From NCBI RefSeq assembly GCF_000429125.1, contig NZ_AUBG01000016.1, positions 1 to 64,000 on the forward strand: a DNA stretch of 64,000 bases. The letters are read 5' to 3'. The notes beneath the pieces are model-generated. The model saw only the letters and a program-made list of their open reading frames with translations. It made no database searches and was not told where the DNA came from. This DNA comes from Aequorivita capsosiphonis DSM 23843 (lineage in GTDB: Bacteria; Bacteroidota; Bacteroidia; Flavobacteriales; Flavobacteriaceae). Below, in pieces: positions 37,357 through 46,533 of this stretch (its first letter is position 1; the number at the start of each line of letters is the position of its first letter). Made by a program: the position numbers and the translations under genes.

Positions 37357-38127
37357 TTACTCTTTTTCGTTTTTCTTGATTAATTCGTGAGCCAAACTCA
37401 AATAATTGTCGGCTCCTTTGCTGGAAGCATCATAACTAATAATACTTTCACCATAACTGGGTGCTTCACTTAAACGCACATTGCGCATAATGATTGTTTC
37501 AAAAACCATTTCATCAAAATGCTTCTTCACCTCATCTACCACTTGGTTTGAAAGTCGCAGACGCTGATCGAACATGGTAAGCAACAAGCCTTCAATATCA
37601 AGGTTTTGATTGTGAATTTTTTGAACACTTTTAATGGTGTTCAAAAGTTTTCCAAGACCTTCCAAAGCGAAATATTCACATTGAATAGGAATAATAACGG
37701 AATCTGCCGCTGTTAGGGCATTCAGCGTTAGCAAACCTAATGACGGCGCACAATCTATAAGTATATAATCGTAATCTGCTTTTAGACCTTCAATAGCTTT
37801 TTTCAGCATATACTCACGATTCTCCACATCCACCAATTCAATTTCTATCGCAACCAAATCTATGTGCGATGGAATTAAATCTAAATTGGGTGAATTTGTC
37901 GCAATGACAGCCTCTTTTGCAGTGGCACTGTGCTCAAGCAATTGGTAAGTCCCCAACTCAACTCCCTCCACATCAACACCTAATCCCGAAGTTGCATTGG
38001 CTTGTGGGTCCGCATCTATAAGTAGTACTTTTTTCTCAAGAACGCCCAATGATGCAGCTAAATTTACTGAGGTCGTGGTCTTGCCAACGCCTCCTTTTTG
38101 ATTTGCAATTGCAATTATTTTACCCAT
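37357..38127 (-). CDS. parA: Chromosome-partitioning ATPase ParA
   Basis: A 256-residue deviant Walker ATPase (KGGVGKTT at 11-18, DADPQANATSGLG, IDCAPSLG) that moves ParB-parS complexes. It is the short chromosomal form without an N-terminal DNA-binding extension. It starts the block parA-parB-DUF5683-dapB-lepB. Confidence 0.96.
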   Translation of the reverse strand: MGKIIAIANQKGGVGKTTTSVNLAASLGVLEKKVLLIDADPQANATSGLGVDVEGVELGTYQLLEHSATAKEAVIATNSPNLDLIPSHIDLVAIEIELVDVENREYMLKKAIEGLKADYDYILIDCAPSLGLLTLNALTAADSVIIPIQCEYFALEGLGKLLNTIKSVQKIHNQNLDIEGLLLTMFDQRLRLSNQVVDEVKKHFDEMVFETIIMRNVRLSEAPSYGESIISYDASSKGADNYLSLAHELIKKNEKE

Positions 38128-38355
38128 TAATTTGCTTGGAATTTTAGCAGATAAAAGTACGATTAATTATGTGGATAGAAAATCATTTTTGTTAACAGAA
38201 CCCCGTTGACGAAAATTTCAAATTCCAATATCCAAATTCCAAATAAAAATCAACCTTTAAAAAAACAAAAAATCAAAGTAATCATCTCCATGTATTCTTT
38301 GGAAATTTTTAAAGGCTATATTTCTTATCTTTTGGAATTTGGTACTTGAAATATG

Positions 38356-39237
38356 TTATTTGGTTTTCTGCTGACGTATCATAGATTCCAACATATCCCA
38401 CATTTGTTGTGGTACTTCTTCAAGCTGATTCATTTGTCCTGCGCCTTTTAACCATTCGCCGCCGTCTATAACTACTACTTCGCCGTTGATATATGCCGAA
38501 AAATCTGAAACAAGATAAGCAGCAAGATTCGCGAGTTCTTGGTGTTCACCAACTCTTTTAACGGGTACTTTTTTAGCCGGATCAAATTTTTCTTTTAAAT
38601 CGCCTGGCAACAATCTATCCCAAGCTCCTTTTGTTGGGAATGGTCCAGGAGCAATAGCATTAAATCGAATTCCGTATTTGGCCCATTCAACAGCTAAAGA
38701 ACGCGTCATGGCCAGAACTCCTGCTTTTGCAGTAGCGCTTGGAACCACATAAGCTGAACCTGTAAAAGCATACGTGGTAACTATGTTTAAAACAGTTTTA
38801 TCAGTTTCCTTCTTATCAATCCAATATTTTCCGAAAGCAAGGGTACAGTTTTTTGTTCCCTTTAAAACGATATCAATTATAGTATCAAAAGCATTTGCTG
38901 AAAGCCTTTCCGTAGGTGAAATAAAGTTACCCGCGGCATTGTTCAGCAGTACATCAACAGTTCCAAATTCCTTTACCGAGGCTGCAAGCATTGCTTCTAC
39001 TTCGTCATAATTTCGAACATCACATTGCACAGGCAATACTTTTCCCCCAGTGGCTTCTTCGAGTTCTTTTTTTACGGTTTGTAACTTTTCTATATTTCGG
39101 GATGTAATCACCACATTGGCACCCAGCTCTAAAAAATAAGTGGTCATCGCCTTTCCAAGACCGCTTCCACCGCCAGTTACAACTATTGTTTTTCCTTTAA
39201 GCGCATCATCGCGCAGCATTTTTTTAGTGTAGTCCAT
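38356..39237 (-). CDS. SDR-family oxidoreductase, 2,4-dienoyl-CoA reductase-like
   Basis: A 293-residue classical short-chain dehydrogenase: cofactor loop TGGGSGLG, NNAAGNF, and an Rossmann core whose active-site region reads TTYAFTGSAYVVPSATAKAG. The usual Tyr of YxxxK is replaced here by Ser in SATAK, as in peroxisomal and bacterial 2,4-dienoyl-CoA reductases, which fits a role in oxidation of unsaturated fatty acids. I start at the ATG at 39237. Confidence 0.82.
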   Translation of the reverse strand: MDYTKKMLRDDALKGKTIVVTGGGSGLGKAMTTYFLELGANVVITSRNIEKLQTVKKELEEATGGKVLPVQCDVRNYDEVEAMLAASVKEFGTVDVLLNNAAGNFISPTERLSANAFDTIIDIVLKGTKNCTLAFGKYWIDKKETDKTVLNIVTTYAFTGSAYVVPSATAKAGVLAMTRSLAVEWAKYGIRFNAIAPGPFPTKGAWDRLLPGDLKEKFDPAKKVPVKRVGEHQELANLAAYLVSDFSAYINGEVVVIDGGEWLKGAGQMNQLEEVPQQMWDMLESMIRQQKTK

Positions 39238-39255
39238 AGATATATAATTGAAGCG

Positions 39256-39263
39256 CAAAAATA
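39256..39263 (-). promoter_or_regulatory. -7 element of the SDR gene
   Basis: TATTTTTG on the minus strand, 18 bp before the ATG at 39237, matches TAnnTTTG. No TTG is found at the expected distance. Confidence 0.5.
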
Positions 39264-39438
39264 CATATAATTGTACAACAACCCCATTTTATAAGGCTTT
39301 TCAGTTCGTCAATAACACGAATGCAAATTCTAAGGAAGCTATAATTCCCTGTTAAATAATCTCTAAACCCCCAATCTCAGCGCCTCCTTTTTTTTATCTT
39401 CCCACATAAACACGTTAAAACTATTCAAAAAAGAAAAC

Positions 39439-41277
39439 ATGAAGGCAAGTGCTACCTCCAAAGAAGTAGAAATTTTAGATGAATTGAAACCAGGTGAAAG
39501 AACCATTAAAGAGCTTCCTCACGACGGTTATCTCTTTTTGGAACACGACGTGCCCTTCTTGATTATCTACCGTAACATTCCAAATGACCAGGCAACGATG
39601 CGACTGGCCAGAACAGGAGCCTCTTACTTAATTGTTGGGAAAGATCATTTTGAATATTTCAAGGAATTTGTAAAAGAGCTTACCGAAAAAATGAGCGCTC
39701 GTTTTGGTTCGTTTATTTTAATGGAAATATATAGTGGATCGCCCGGAAGTACGGAATTTGTAATTCGTGGCCCTTCTCATAAACTTCCAGTTTCTCTAGA
39801 TGTTTTAAAACAGGAATTGGATAAAGTAGAAAGTAGAAGGTACGGAGGTCAGGACCTCAGTGCAAGAATTGAACAAAGCAAACAGCGACAGCCCCAAACT
39901 AAGCAAGCTTTTTGTAGTATTGAAGAAATTAAGGAATGCGGTGGAACATTGATTGGTCTTGAAGTGCCTCCCGTATATAGAAATGAGGAAGGAATTGTTT
40001 ATCCCCTGTATTTTCGAAAATTTAGAGAAGGGTTTGCCGCTGCCATACATAAAGCAGTTTTTGAATTTATTCGAGTTCAGACTTCTTCAAATTTGGAAAG
40101 TTTTGCAGCTTTGGGAAAACGTGAAATTCACAAAGAAGTCTATAAGATTGATAAAGAACTCACGAAAATTGAAAGCAACTATCAGTTTTTATTATTGGTT
40201 TCACCCGTGAATATTCAATCCATGCGCGAATGCTTCTTTAAAACCAATTTCAAGGAATTAAACGCGTACCACTACCGGCTTCTCCCGATAGATCCAGATA
40301 TTTTAAAACGCAGGCTTTACGATTTACGCATTGATGAAATTGACGATCCGGCCCTTTCTTTTCTCTTTGATGAAAAACGAGAGGAAATCGATCAGCAATT
40401 AACCATGTTAAAGGAACGCGGATCAAAGAATTTCTTTTACCGGAGCGTTCGTCTTTATCAAGGACTTGATCAAAACATTGTATCTGAAGCAAAATTGATA
40501 CTTCAGAATATTTCGGAAGACACCTACCAAGAAAAAGTAAAGACCTTAGATGCCAAAGCCTTCGGGAAAATGGCGGAAGCGGAATTTGATTTTTTTAGAA
40601 CACAAGCCGCGGATTATACTTGTAATGTTCATATTCGTGAAGATGTAAATGTGATGATGGTTTCCAGAGGCGAACTTTATCTTCCGGAGGATTATACACT
40701 TACAAAACCCGAAGCCTCCGCACTAATCCAGCACGAGGTTGGTACGCATGCGCTCACCTATTACAATGGAAGTCAACAGCCGCTAAGTCAGCTTTCGCAA
40801 GGCTTGGCAGATTATGATTCGCTGCAGGAAGGAATAGCAGTGCTTTCAGAATATTTAATTGGAGGACTCACAGGAAATAGATTGCGAACACTGGCTGGCC
40901 GAGTAATTGCAGGACAGGCACTTTTAGACGGAGCGGATTTTAAGGAAGTTTTCAATTTGCTTTACGTTACGTATAACTTTTCAAAAGAACCAGCTTTCAA
41001 TATTACTTCCCGAATATTTCAAGGCGGCGGATTTCTAAAAGATATTATTTATCTGAAGGGTCTTGTCGAGCTTCGAGATTATTTAGTAAGAGGTGGAGAT
41101 TTAGAGTTTTTGCTTGCTGGAAAATTCGCCTTAAAACACGTGCCGATGATCAAAGACCTAACCGATCGCGGATTGCTACATCCACCAAAAATAAAACCGA
41201 GATATCTAAAAGACGAAATGTTTAATGGACGAATGTCCAAATTACGACAGGGAATTTCCCTTTCTGAAATGGTATAA
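39439..41277 (+). CDS. DUF1704 / MATCAP-like zinc metallopeptidase (QEGLA-motif protein)
   Basis: A 612-residue protein of the family annotated as flavohemoglobin expression-modulating QEGLA motif protein. It has the zinc motif H432-E-V-G-T-H436 and the QEGIA motif at 463-467, in place of QEGLA. Eukaryotic relatives (MATCAP) remove the C-terminal residue of tubulin, so carboxypeptidase activity is a reasonable inference. No bacterial substrate is known to me. It is followed by a GshB-like ligase and an AspA-like deacylase on the same strand. Confidence 0.82.
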   Translation: MKASATSKEVEILDELKPGERTIKELPHDGYLFLEHDVPFLIIYRNIPNDQATMRLARTGASYLIVGKDHFEYFKEFVKELTEKMSARFGSFILMEIYSGSPGSTEFVIRGPSHKLPVSLDVLKQELDKVESRRYGGQDLSARIEQSKQRQPQTKQAFCSIEEIKECGGTLIGLEVPPVYRNEEGIVYPLYFRKFREGFAAAIHKAVFEFIRVQTSSNLESFAALGKREIHKEVYKIDKELTKIESNYQFLLLVSPVNIQSMRECFFKTNFKELNAYHYRLLPIDPDILKRRLYDLRIDEIDDPALSFLFDEKREEIDQQLTMLKERGSKNFFYRSVRLYQGLDQNIVSEAKLILQNISEDTYQEKVKTLDAKAFGKMAEAEFDFFRTQAADYTCNVHIREDVNVMMVSRGELYLPEDYTLTKPEASALIQHEVGTHALTYYNGSQQPLSQLSQGLADYDSLQEGIAVLSEYLIGGLTGNRLRTLAGRVIAGQALLDGADFKEVFNLLYVTYNFSKEPAFNITSRIFQGGGFLKDIIYLKGLVELRDYLVRGGDLEFLLAGKFALKHVPMIKDLTDRGLLHPPKIKPRYLKDEMFNGRMSKLRQGISLSEMV

Positions 41278-41367
41278 AAAAAATAAATTGCCCACGAAAA
41301 AGAAAATCATAAACAAGATAAAGCGAAACAAAGGGCATTTCGCTTTCCTTTAAAACAAGCCAAAAAA

Positions 41368-42420
41368 ATGAAAATATGTTTTGTATTAAGCGACGTTAAA
41401 ACCGAAGCCTGCGGGACTTCGGTAGTTATTTTAAAAAAAGCACACGAGCGTGGCCACGAAGTCTATGTGATGAGCGTTGGCGATTTCATCTTCCATCGGG
41501 ACGAGGATATAAGTCTGCGTTGTAAAAAAATTCCAGCTTCGGTAAAAGAAGAGAAAGTAGAAGATTTTTGGGAACAAGTACAGGATGACAAATTAAAAAC
41601 AAAGTCTGTGCCTAGTACAAATATGGATATCCTTTTTCTTCGGAATAACCCTACCGAAGAGACTTCCGATAGACATTGGGCAGAACACAGTGGAATTGCT
41701 TTTGCCCGAATGATTCAACAGTTGGGTGTTTTGGTACTGAACGATGCTTTCGCAATGAGCCATGCTTTTATTGATAAATTGTATTTCGAGGAATTGCCTG
41801 CAGAAATTAAACCCAATAGTTTGATTACTCGAAACACAGACGATTTGATGAAATTCTGGGAAAAGAATGGCAAGAAAATGGTGCTAAAACCATTGGAGGG
41901 AAGTGGCGGTCAAGACGTTTACTTAATAGACAAGGACAAGAAAAACCTTAACCAAATTATAGAAACACTTAGCGCAAAAGGATATATTATAGCGCAAGAA
42001 TTTTTACCCGAAGTAAGTAAGGGTGACGTTCGAGTTATTTTAATGAATGGTAAAATTTTGGAAGAGAACGGCCAAAAAGCAGTTATACGAAGAGTAAGTT
42101 CAGATAAAAGCGAATTCCGAAGCAACTTGTCATTGGGAGCTAAAGCAAAAAAAGCAAAGCTCACACCTGAAATGGAGCATATTGTTTCCCTGACCGCCCC
42201 CAAACTTATCCGCGATGGGCTCTTTTTTGTGGGCTTGGACATCGTGGATGACAAATTGATAGAAATAAACGTCTTGAGCCCAGGCGGTTTAGACTATTGT
42301 GAGGATATAGGGCTTCCTGCATTTACTGATACTATTATTGACGCTTTAGAACGTAAAATGCAATACATTAAATATTACAAAAACAGTTTGAGCAATAGAT
42401 CCTTGGCCACCATGGATTAA
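41368..42420 (+). CDS. GshB-like ATP-grasp ligase
   Basis: A 350-residue ATP-grasp enzyme similar to glutathione synthetase: pre-ATP-grasp domain, ATP loop MVLKPLEGSGGQDVYL, GDVRVILMNGKIL and the metal/substrate motif EINVLSPGG. Such enzymes join a carboxylate to an amine with ATP. No gshA is found nearby, and the neighbours are hydrolases, so I do not assign glutathione synthesis. It begins 90 bp after the DUF1704 gene. Confidence 0.8.
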   Translation: MKICFVLSDVKTEACGTSVVILKKAHERGHEVYVMSVGDFIFHRDEDISLRCKKIPASVKEEKVEDFWEQVQDDKLKTKSVPSTNMDILFLRNNPTEETSDRHWAEHSGIAFARMIQQLGVLVLNDAFAMSHAFIDKLYFEELPAEIKPNSLITRNTDDLMKFWEKNGKKMVLKPLEGSGGQDVYLIDKDKKNLNQIIETLSAKGYIIAQEFLPEVSKGDVRVILMNGKILEENGQKAVIRRVSSDKSEFRSNLSLGAKAKKAKLTPEMEHIVSLTAPKLIRDGLFFVGLDIVDDKLIEINVLSPGGLDYCEDIGLPAFTDTIIDALERKMQYIKYYKNSLSNRSLATMD

Positions 42421-42462
42421 GACTGAATGAATAATTTTTTATAAATAAAAGCACAATAATAA

Positions 42463-43365
42463 ATGAAAGATATACCAAGAATTATAGGAAAGTATGATAG
42501 TGGACAAAATGGACCGTTGCTTTTTATAACAGCCGGTGTTCATGGAAACGAACCCAGCGGCGTGGTCGCTTTAAAAGAGGTTTTTACCATCCTGGAAAAT
42601 GAAAAACCCAATATTAAAGGGATGGTTATTGGCGTTTCCGGAAACCAAGAAGCATTAAAAAAGGATGTCCGCTATATTGATGAAGATTTAAACCGAACTT
42701 GGACCAAAGAGAACATACCTTCGGGAGAAAAGGATTCACATGAAAAGAAAGAGATGTTTGAAATAATAGACGTTCTAAAAAAATATCCGGAAAGCAATTT
42801 TACAAAACGTTATTTTTTAGATTGTCACACTACTTCGGCGGCAAGTGCCCCTTATATTTCGGTTCAGGAAGTGAACGATAATGATTCTTGGGCCCATAAG
42901 TTTCCCACGTACATAATTCGCGGATTCTCTGATATTGTTTTGGGTTGTATTGATCATTATGAAAGTAGAATAGGGATTACGGGCTTTGTTTTTGAAGGTG
43001 GGCAGCACGAGAGCAAAATTTCAGAAAAGAACCACGAAGGAATGATTTGGTTAGCACTTAATCACGCTTGTAAATTGGATTTTAATCTATTAAAAAATTA
43101 TCCTGAAGCGGCCAAAATGCTCGAAGCTAAAAGAGACTCAAGAAAGACTTTTGAAATAAAATACCGTCACGGCATCAAAGATGAAGATGACTTTAAAATG
43201 GAACCCGATTACAGTAATTTTCAGCCAATTAAAAAAGGAGAGTTATTGGCCCATCAAAATGGAAAGCCTGTTTATAGTGAATGGGATGCTTATATTTTTA
43301 TGCCACTGTATCAAAGTCAAGGAAACGATGGCTTTTTCGTGGTAGAAGAAGTTGCTGTTGATTGA
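42463..43365 (+). CDS. Succinylglutamate desuccinylase / aspartoacylase-family zinc hydrolase
   Basis: A 300-residue member of the AstE/AspA family, related to M14 carboxypeptidases. Zinc ligands are seen in GVHGNEPSG (His, Glu) and LDCHTT (His), with the substrate Arg in DEDLNRTW and a likely catalytic Glu in FEGGQHE. These enzymes remove acyl groups from amino acids or cut terminal residues. It is the third gene of the DUF1704-ligase-hydrolase set, 42 bp after the ligase gene. Confidence 0.82.
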   Translation: MKDIPRIIGKYDSGQNGPLLFITAGVHGNEPSGVVALKEVFTILENEKPNIKGMVIGVSGNQEALKKDVRYIDEDLNRTWTKENIPSGEKDSHEKKEMFEIIDVLKKYPESNFTKRYFLDCHTTSAASAPYISVQEVNDNDSWAHKFPTYIIRGFSDIVLGCIDHYESRIGITGFVFEGGQHESKISEKNHEGMIWLALNHACKLDFNLLKNYPEAAKMLEAKRDSRKTFEIKYRHGIKDEDDFKMEPDYSNFQPIKKGELLAHQNGKPVYSEWDAYIFMPLYQSQGNDGFFVVEEVAVD

Positions 43366-43468
43366 CAATAGCTTTATTGAAGTTAAAATTTTTTCAAAAT
43401 TGTTTTATAGAGGGTTAAAGATTGCCAAATGATAGTCTTAGGCTCTCGTATAATTGTATCTTAAATCT

Positions 43469-44095
43469 ATGGAAAAAGTATTAGTAGCCGGTGCACATGG
43501 CACCACAGGAAAAAAGATAATTTCAATTTTAAAAGAATCAAATAAATATGAGCCTTTTGCAATGGTTCGGAAGAAAGAACAAGCTGAAGGATTTGAAAAA
43601 GAGAGTGTAAAAACAATTCTCGCAGATCTGGAACAAGATGTTAGCGGAACTACCAAAGGCATGGATCGCGTGATTTTTGCAGCGGGTTCTGGCGGAAAGA
43701 ATGTAATGGGAGTAGATCAAGAAGGAGCCAAAAAACTTATGGATGCTTCCAAAAAAGATGGTATTAAAAAGTTTGTAATGCTAAGCTCTATGGGCGCTGA
43801 CAATCCGGAAGAAGCTACAGAATTAAAAGACTATCTAAAAGCCAAACACAATGCCGATGAACATCTTAAAAGTTTAGGCATGGAATATTCCATCGTTCGT
43901 CCGGGAACTTTAAATAATGAAACGGGTAACGGCAAGATCCAATTGGAGAATAAGCTCCACAAACGAGGCGAAATCTCGCGTCAAGATGTTGCCGAAACTT
44001 TAGTTGGATCTTTGGAAGGTTCCGTAGCAAGGAATAAAACCTTTGAAATTTTGCAGGGTGAAACCCAAATTAAATCTGCCTTGGAAAAGATTTAA
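43469..44095 (+). CDS. Atypical SDR / NAD(P)-binding oxidoreductase (YwnB/NmrA-like)
   Basis: A 208-residue Rossmann protein with VLVAGAHGTTGKKI at the N-terminus and the region SSMGADNPEE...DYLKAKHNADEHLKSLGMEYSIVRPG split over two segments. It belongs to the atypical SDR_a5 group, whose members often reduce flavins or quinones or act as sensors. The start is the ATG at 43469, 14 bp after a near-consensus -7 element (TATAATTG). Confidence 0.8.
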   Translation: MEKVLVAGAHGTTGKKIISILKESNKYEPFAMVRKKEQAEGFEKESVKTILADLEQDVSGTTKGMDRVIFAAGSGGKNVMGVDQEGAKKLMDASKKDGIKKFVMLSSMGADNPEEATELKDYLKAKHNADEHLKSLGMEYSIVRPGTLNNETGNGKIQLENKLHKRGEISRQDVAETLVGSLEGSVARNKTFEILQGETQIKSALEKI

Positions 44096-44116
44096 AAACT
44101 CCAACACCATCAATAT

Positions 44117-44155
44117 AAAAAAAGCACGTGAAAAAACTTCACGTGCTTTTTTTAT
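44117..44155. terminator. Bidirectional terminator
   Basis: AAAGCACGTGAA pairs with TTCACGTGCTTT around a five-base loop, with A-runs on the left and T-runs on the right. It lies between convergent genes. Confidence 0.9.
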
Positions 44156-44173
44156 ATTTAGTATGAAGCTTAA

Positions 44174-44857
44174 CTATTCAGATTTCCAAAGGGATTTCTG
44201 CGCCGTTCCGTGGTCGCCCAATTGATAAATACTAATTGATGTCGCTTTAAAAGGAATTGGCTTAAAAACGTTTTCGGCCAAACTATCCAATAAAGTTCTT
44301 TGGGCCACCCCTAAACTAATATGTGGATCAAAGTTTTCATAGCTGTGTTTTTCAACAAATTCGGGGACATAGGTTAAAGTAGATTCACCAATTGGGCTAT
44401 TATCTGGGTTTTGCACAAAAGATTCTGGGTTACCGTTATAAACTATAAACGGCTTTACCAATTCAATTGCTTTCTCGTGAAGTTTCAATAATTGATCATT
44501 CTTCTCAACAGCAATCATCGCAAAGCTCTCTTCTTTTTCTTTATAGTAGAAAAGACTTTCAGCCTTGAGCGTATCATTTTTAATTTCATCATAAAGTCCG
44601 TGCAAAGACCTTCTTACTTTCGGCAAGTCTTCTTCCTTAATAAAACATTGCAAAAGCGTGATATGCGGGATGTGATTTTCGTCTAATGTGAGGGTTTCAG
44701 GATTATTCTGCTTCATTAATTCATTTAGCTGAAGCGCTTGCGCATGCATTTCTTCCGAAGGTGTCAACAACACATCTATTGCGATTATTGTTTCCTTTTT
44801 TGGCGTACAGGAAAGTGCCAACAAGCCTAAACCGATTGCCATTGCGTATTTTTTCAT
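44174..44857 (-). CDS. 2H phosphoesterase-family lipoprotein (LigT/2'-5' RNA ligase-like)
   Basis: A 227-residue protein with a lipoprotein signal (LLALSCTPKK) followed by a two-histidine phosphoesterase fold: first motif HITLLQ, second motif HISLGV. Such enzymes hydrolyse cyclic phosphates or 2'-5' linkages and are normally cytoplasmic. Here the export signal places it in the envelope, so an RNA-ligase role is unlikely. The substrate is unknown. Confidence 0.8.
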   Translation of the reverse strand: MKKYAMAIGLGLLALSCTPKKETIIAIDVLLTPSEEMHAQALQLNELMKQNNPETLTLDENHIPHITLLQCFIKEEDLPKVRRSLHGLYDEIKNDTLKAESLFYYKEKEESFAMIAVEKNDQLLKLHEKAIELVKPFIVYNGNPESFVQNPDNSPIGESTLTYVPEFVEKHSYENFDPHISLGVAQRTLLDSLAENVFKPIPFKATSISIYQLGDHGTAQKSLWKSE

Positions 44858-44950
44858 ATTAATTTAGCTGTATTGAAAATTATTTTTCGGCAAGATACTG
44901 AAACTCTTTTTTTAGAGGAAATGAAGCCTGAAATTATATTCCTTGGAAGA

Positions 44951-46312
44951 TTAAAATTTCAAAAACCATCGCATCAATTTCAATCGAAATGGCGTATGTG
45001 GATAATAGCGAATGGAGGGATCAAGCCAAGTTGGTTTATCCATTACACTTTTAAAGTGGGTAAAAGCCTTAAACCCTGCTTCGCCGTGATAATTTCCGGT
45101 TCCACTAAAACCTACTCCACCAAAAGGCAGGTTTGCGTTAGTGATATGCATAACGGTTTCATTTATTGCCCCGCCACCAAAAGATATTTCGTTTAAAACC
45201 TTCTTTTTCACGAAATTGCTTTTCGTAAATAAATAGCAGGATAAAGGTTTCGGAAGACTGTTTACTTTAGCAATTGCCTCCTCTATGGTTTCGTAAGTAA
45301 TAACCGGAAGAATCGGCCCAAAGATTTCTTCCTGCATAACAGGATCATCAAAGCTTACATTTTGCATTATTGTGGGCTGAATGTAGCGGGTTTCCGCATT
45401 CGTTTCTCCCCCGAAATATATTTTTTCTGGCTGAATCATTTTAGTTAGACGCTCAAAATTGCCATTATTAATGATCTGTAAGAAATTATCATTTTCAAAA
45501 GCAAAATGTTGGCTGATAATTTCTTGCTTCGTCTGTTCAAGAAATTGCTGTTCTATACTTTTATGAACCAGCACATAATCTGGAGCAATGCAGGTTTGGC
45601 CGGCGTTTAAGAACTTACCCCAAACTATTCGTTTCACTGAAATTTTAAGGTTGCAATTTTCTGTGACAATGGCTGGACTTTTTCCACCGAGTTCCAAGGT
45701 TACCGGAGTGAGGTTTTCGGCGGCAGCTTTATAAACTATCTTCCCAACTTTTGTGCTTCCTGTAAAAAATATTTTATCGAATTTCTGCTTTAGCAATTCT
45801 TGGGTTTCTTCTACGCCACCTTCCATAACGGTGAAAAAAGCCGGATCGAAATTCTCTTTTACAATCTTCGAAATTGCAGCTGCAGTATTAGCTGGCAATT
45901 CACTAGGCTTTAGCACCACGGTATTTCCAGCAGCGATTGCGGCAATAACAGGTGCAAAAGAAAGTTGATATGGATAATTCCACGCACCAATAACCAAGCA
46001 AACCCCCAAAGGTTCAGGGATAATATAACTGGAAGCAGGAAAATTTAGAATGCCCGTGGAAACTTTCTCTTTCCGAGTCCATTTAAAAATCATTTTTCGG
46101 GCTTCTTTGATGTCTTTGTAAAGCAGTGAAAGTTCAGTGCTGTAATTATCAAACTCCGACTTTTTGAAGTCTTTGTAAATTGCTTCGTGAAGTAAACCCT
46201 CACTTTGCTTTAATGCCTTTTCAAGAATCTTTAGCTGTTTTCTTCTGAAGTGGATATTTTTTGTTGCGTGCGTATTGAAGAAGTTGCGTTGGGCGTTGAT
46301 GATTTGCTTCAT
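44951..46312 (-). CDS. Aldehyde dehydrogenase family protein
   Basis: A 453-residue NAD(P)-dependent aldehyde dehydrogenase of the shorter class 3-like type. The catalytic Cys is C241 (GQTCIAPDY) and the general base E207 (VTLELGGKS), with the fold markers IGAWNYPYQL and FTGSTKVGK. The C-terminus has a hydrophobic, basic tail (RLKLMRWFLKF). It probably oxidises medium- or long-chain aldehydes; this is inferred from the family. Confidence 0.92.
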   Translation of the reverse strand: MKQIINAQRNFFNTHATKNIHFRRKQLKILEKALKQSEGLLHEAIYKDFKKSEFDNYSTELSLLYKDIKEARKMIFKWTRKEKVSTGILNFPASSYIIPEPLGVCLVIGAWNYPYQLSFAPVIAAIAAGNTVVLKPSELPANTAAAISKIVKENFDPAFFTVMEGGVEETQELLKQKFDKIFFTGSTKVGKIVYKAAAENLTPVTLELGGKSPAIVTENCNLKISVKRIVWGKFLNAGQTCIAPDYVLVHKSIEQQFLEQTKQEIISQHFAFENDNFLQIINNGNFERLTKMIQPEKIYFGGETNAETRYIQPTIMQNVSFDDPVMQEEIFGPILPVITYETIEEAIAKVNSLPKPLSCYLFTKSNFVKKKVLNEISFGGGAINETVMHITNANLPFGGVGFSGTGNYHGEAGFKAFTHFKSVMDKPTWLDPSIRYYPHTPFRLKLMRWFLKF

Positions 46313-46338
46313 AGTTTAATGTTTTGAGGAAAAGTTAT

Positions 46339-46385
46339 AACACCGAGTTTTACAAAGAAACGCAGAGTAACACATAGAAAAAAAA
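46339..46385. repeat. Dispersed CACAGAG-type intergenic repeat
   Basis: The segment with AACACCGAGTTTTACAAAG is a diverged copy of the repeat at 1187-1232. Confidence 0.5.
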
Positions 46386-46399
46386 AGACTCTGGAGTAA

Positions 46400-46528
46400 T
46401 TACATCATTAACTTCTCCCAATATCTATCAGCATCTTTTTCATTCAAGTACGAATAAAAGTCCCTAAGCAGATCCGAAGGACGTTTTCGATTTCTCCCGA
46501 TAGTTATCGGGATCAGTTTCGATTTCAG
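46400..46528 (-). pseudogene. Possible C-terminal gene remnant
   Basis: About 42 codons without an ATG, ending RPSDLLRDFYSYLNEKDADR...EKLMM. The sequence reads like a protein C-terminus, but the frame is cut upstream by a palindromic repeat (46495-46512) and by a stop. The family is not recognised. Confidence 0.3.
46495..46512. repeat. Intact TCCCGATA palindrome
   Basis: TCCCGATAGTTATCGGGA differs in one base from the site reconstructed for the IS110 insertion. The minus strand reads CT at the position of the IS110 core. Confidence 0.8.
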
Positions 46529-46533
46529 TTTCC

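Noticed and set aside
39439-41277. Role in flavohemoglobin expression suggested by the family name
   Set aside because: No flavohemoglobin gene is in the window, and the metallopeptidase motif points to another activity.
44117-44155. CACGTG-containing inverted repeat as a regulatory site
   Set aside because: Its stem, loop and T-run place it as a bidirectional terminator between convergent genes.
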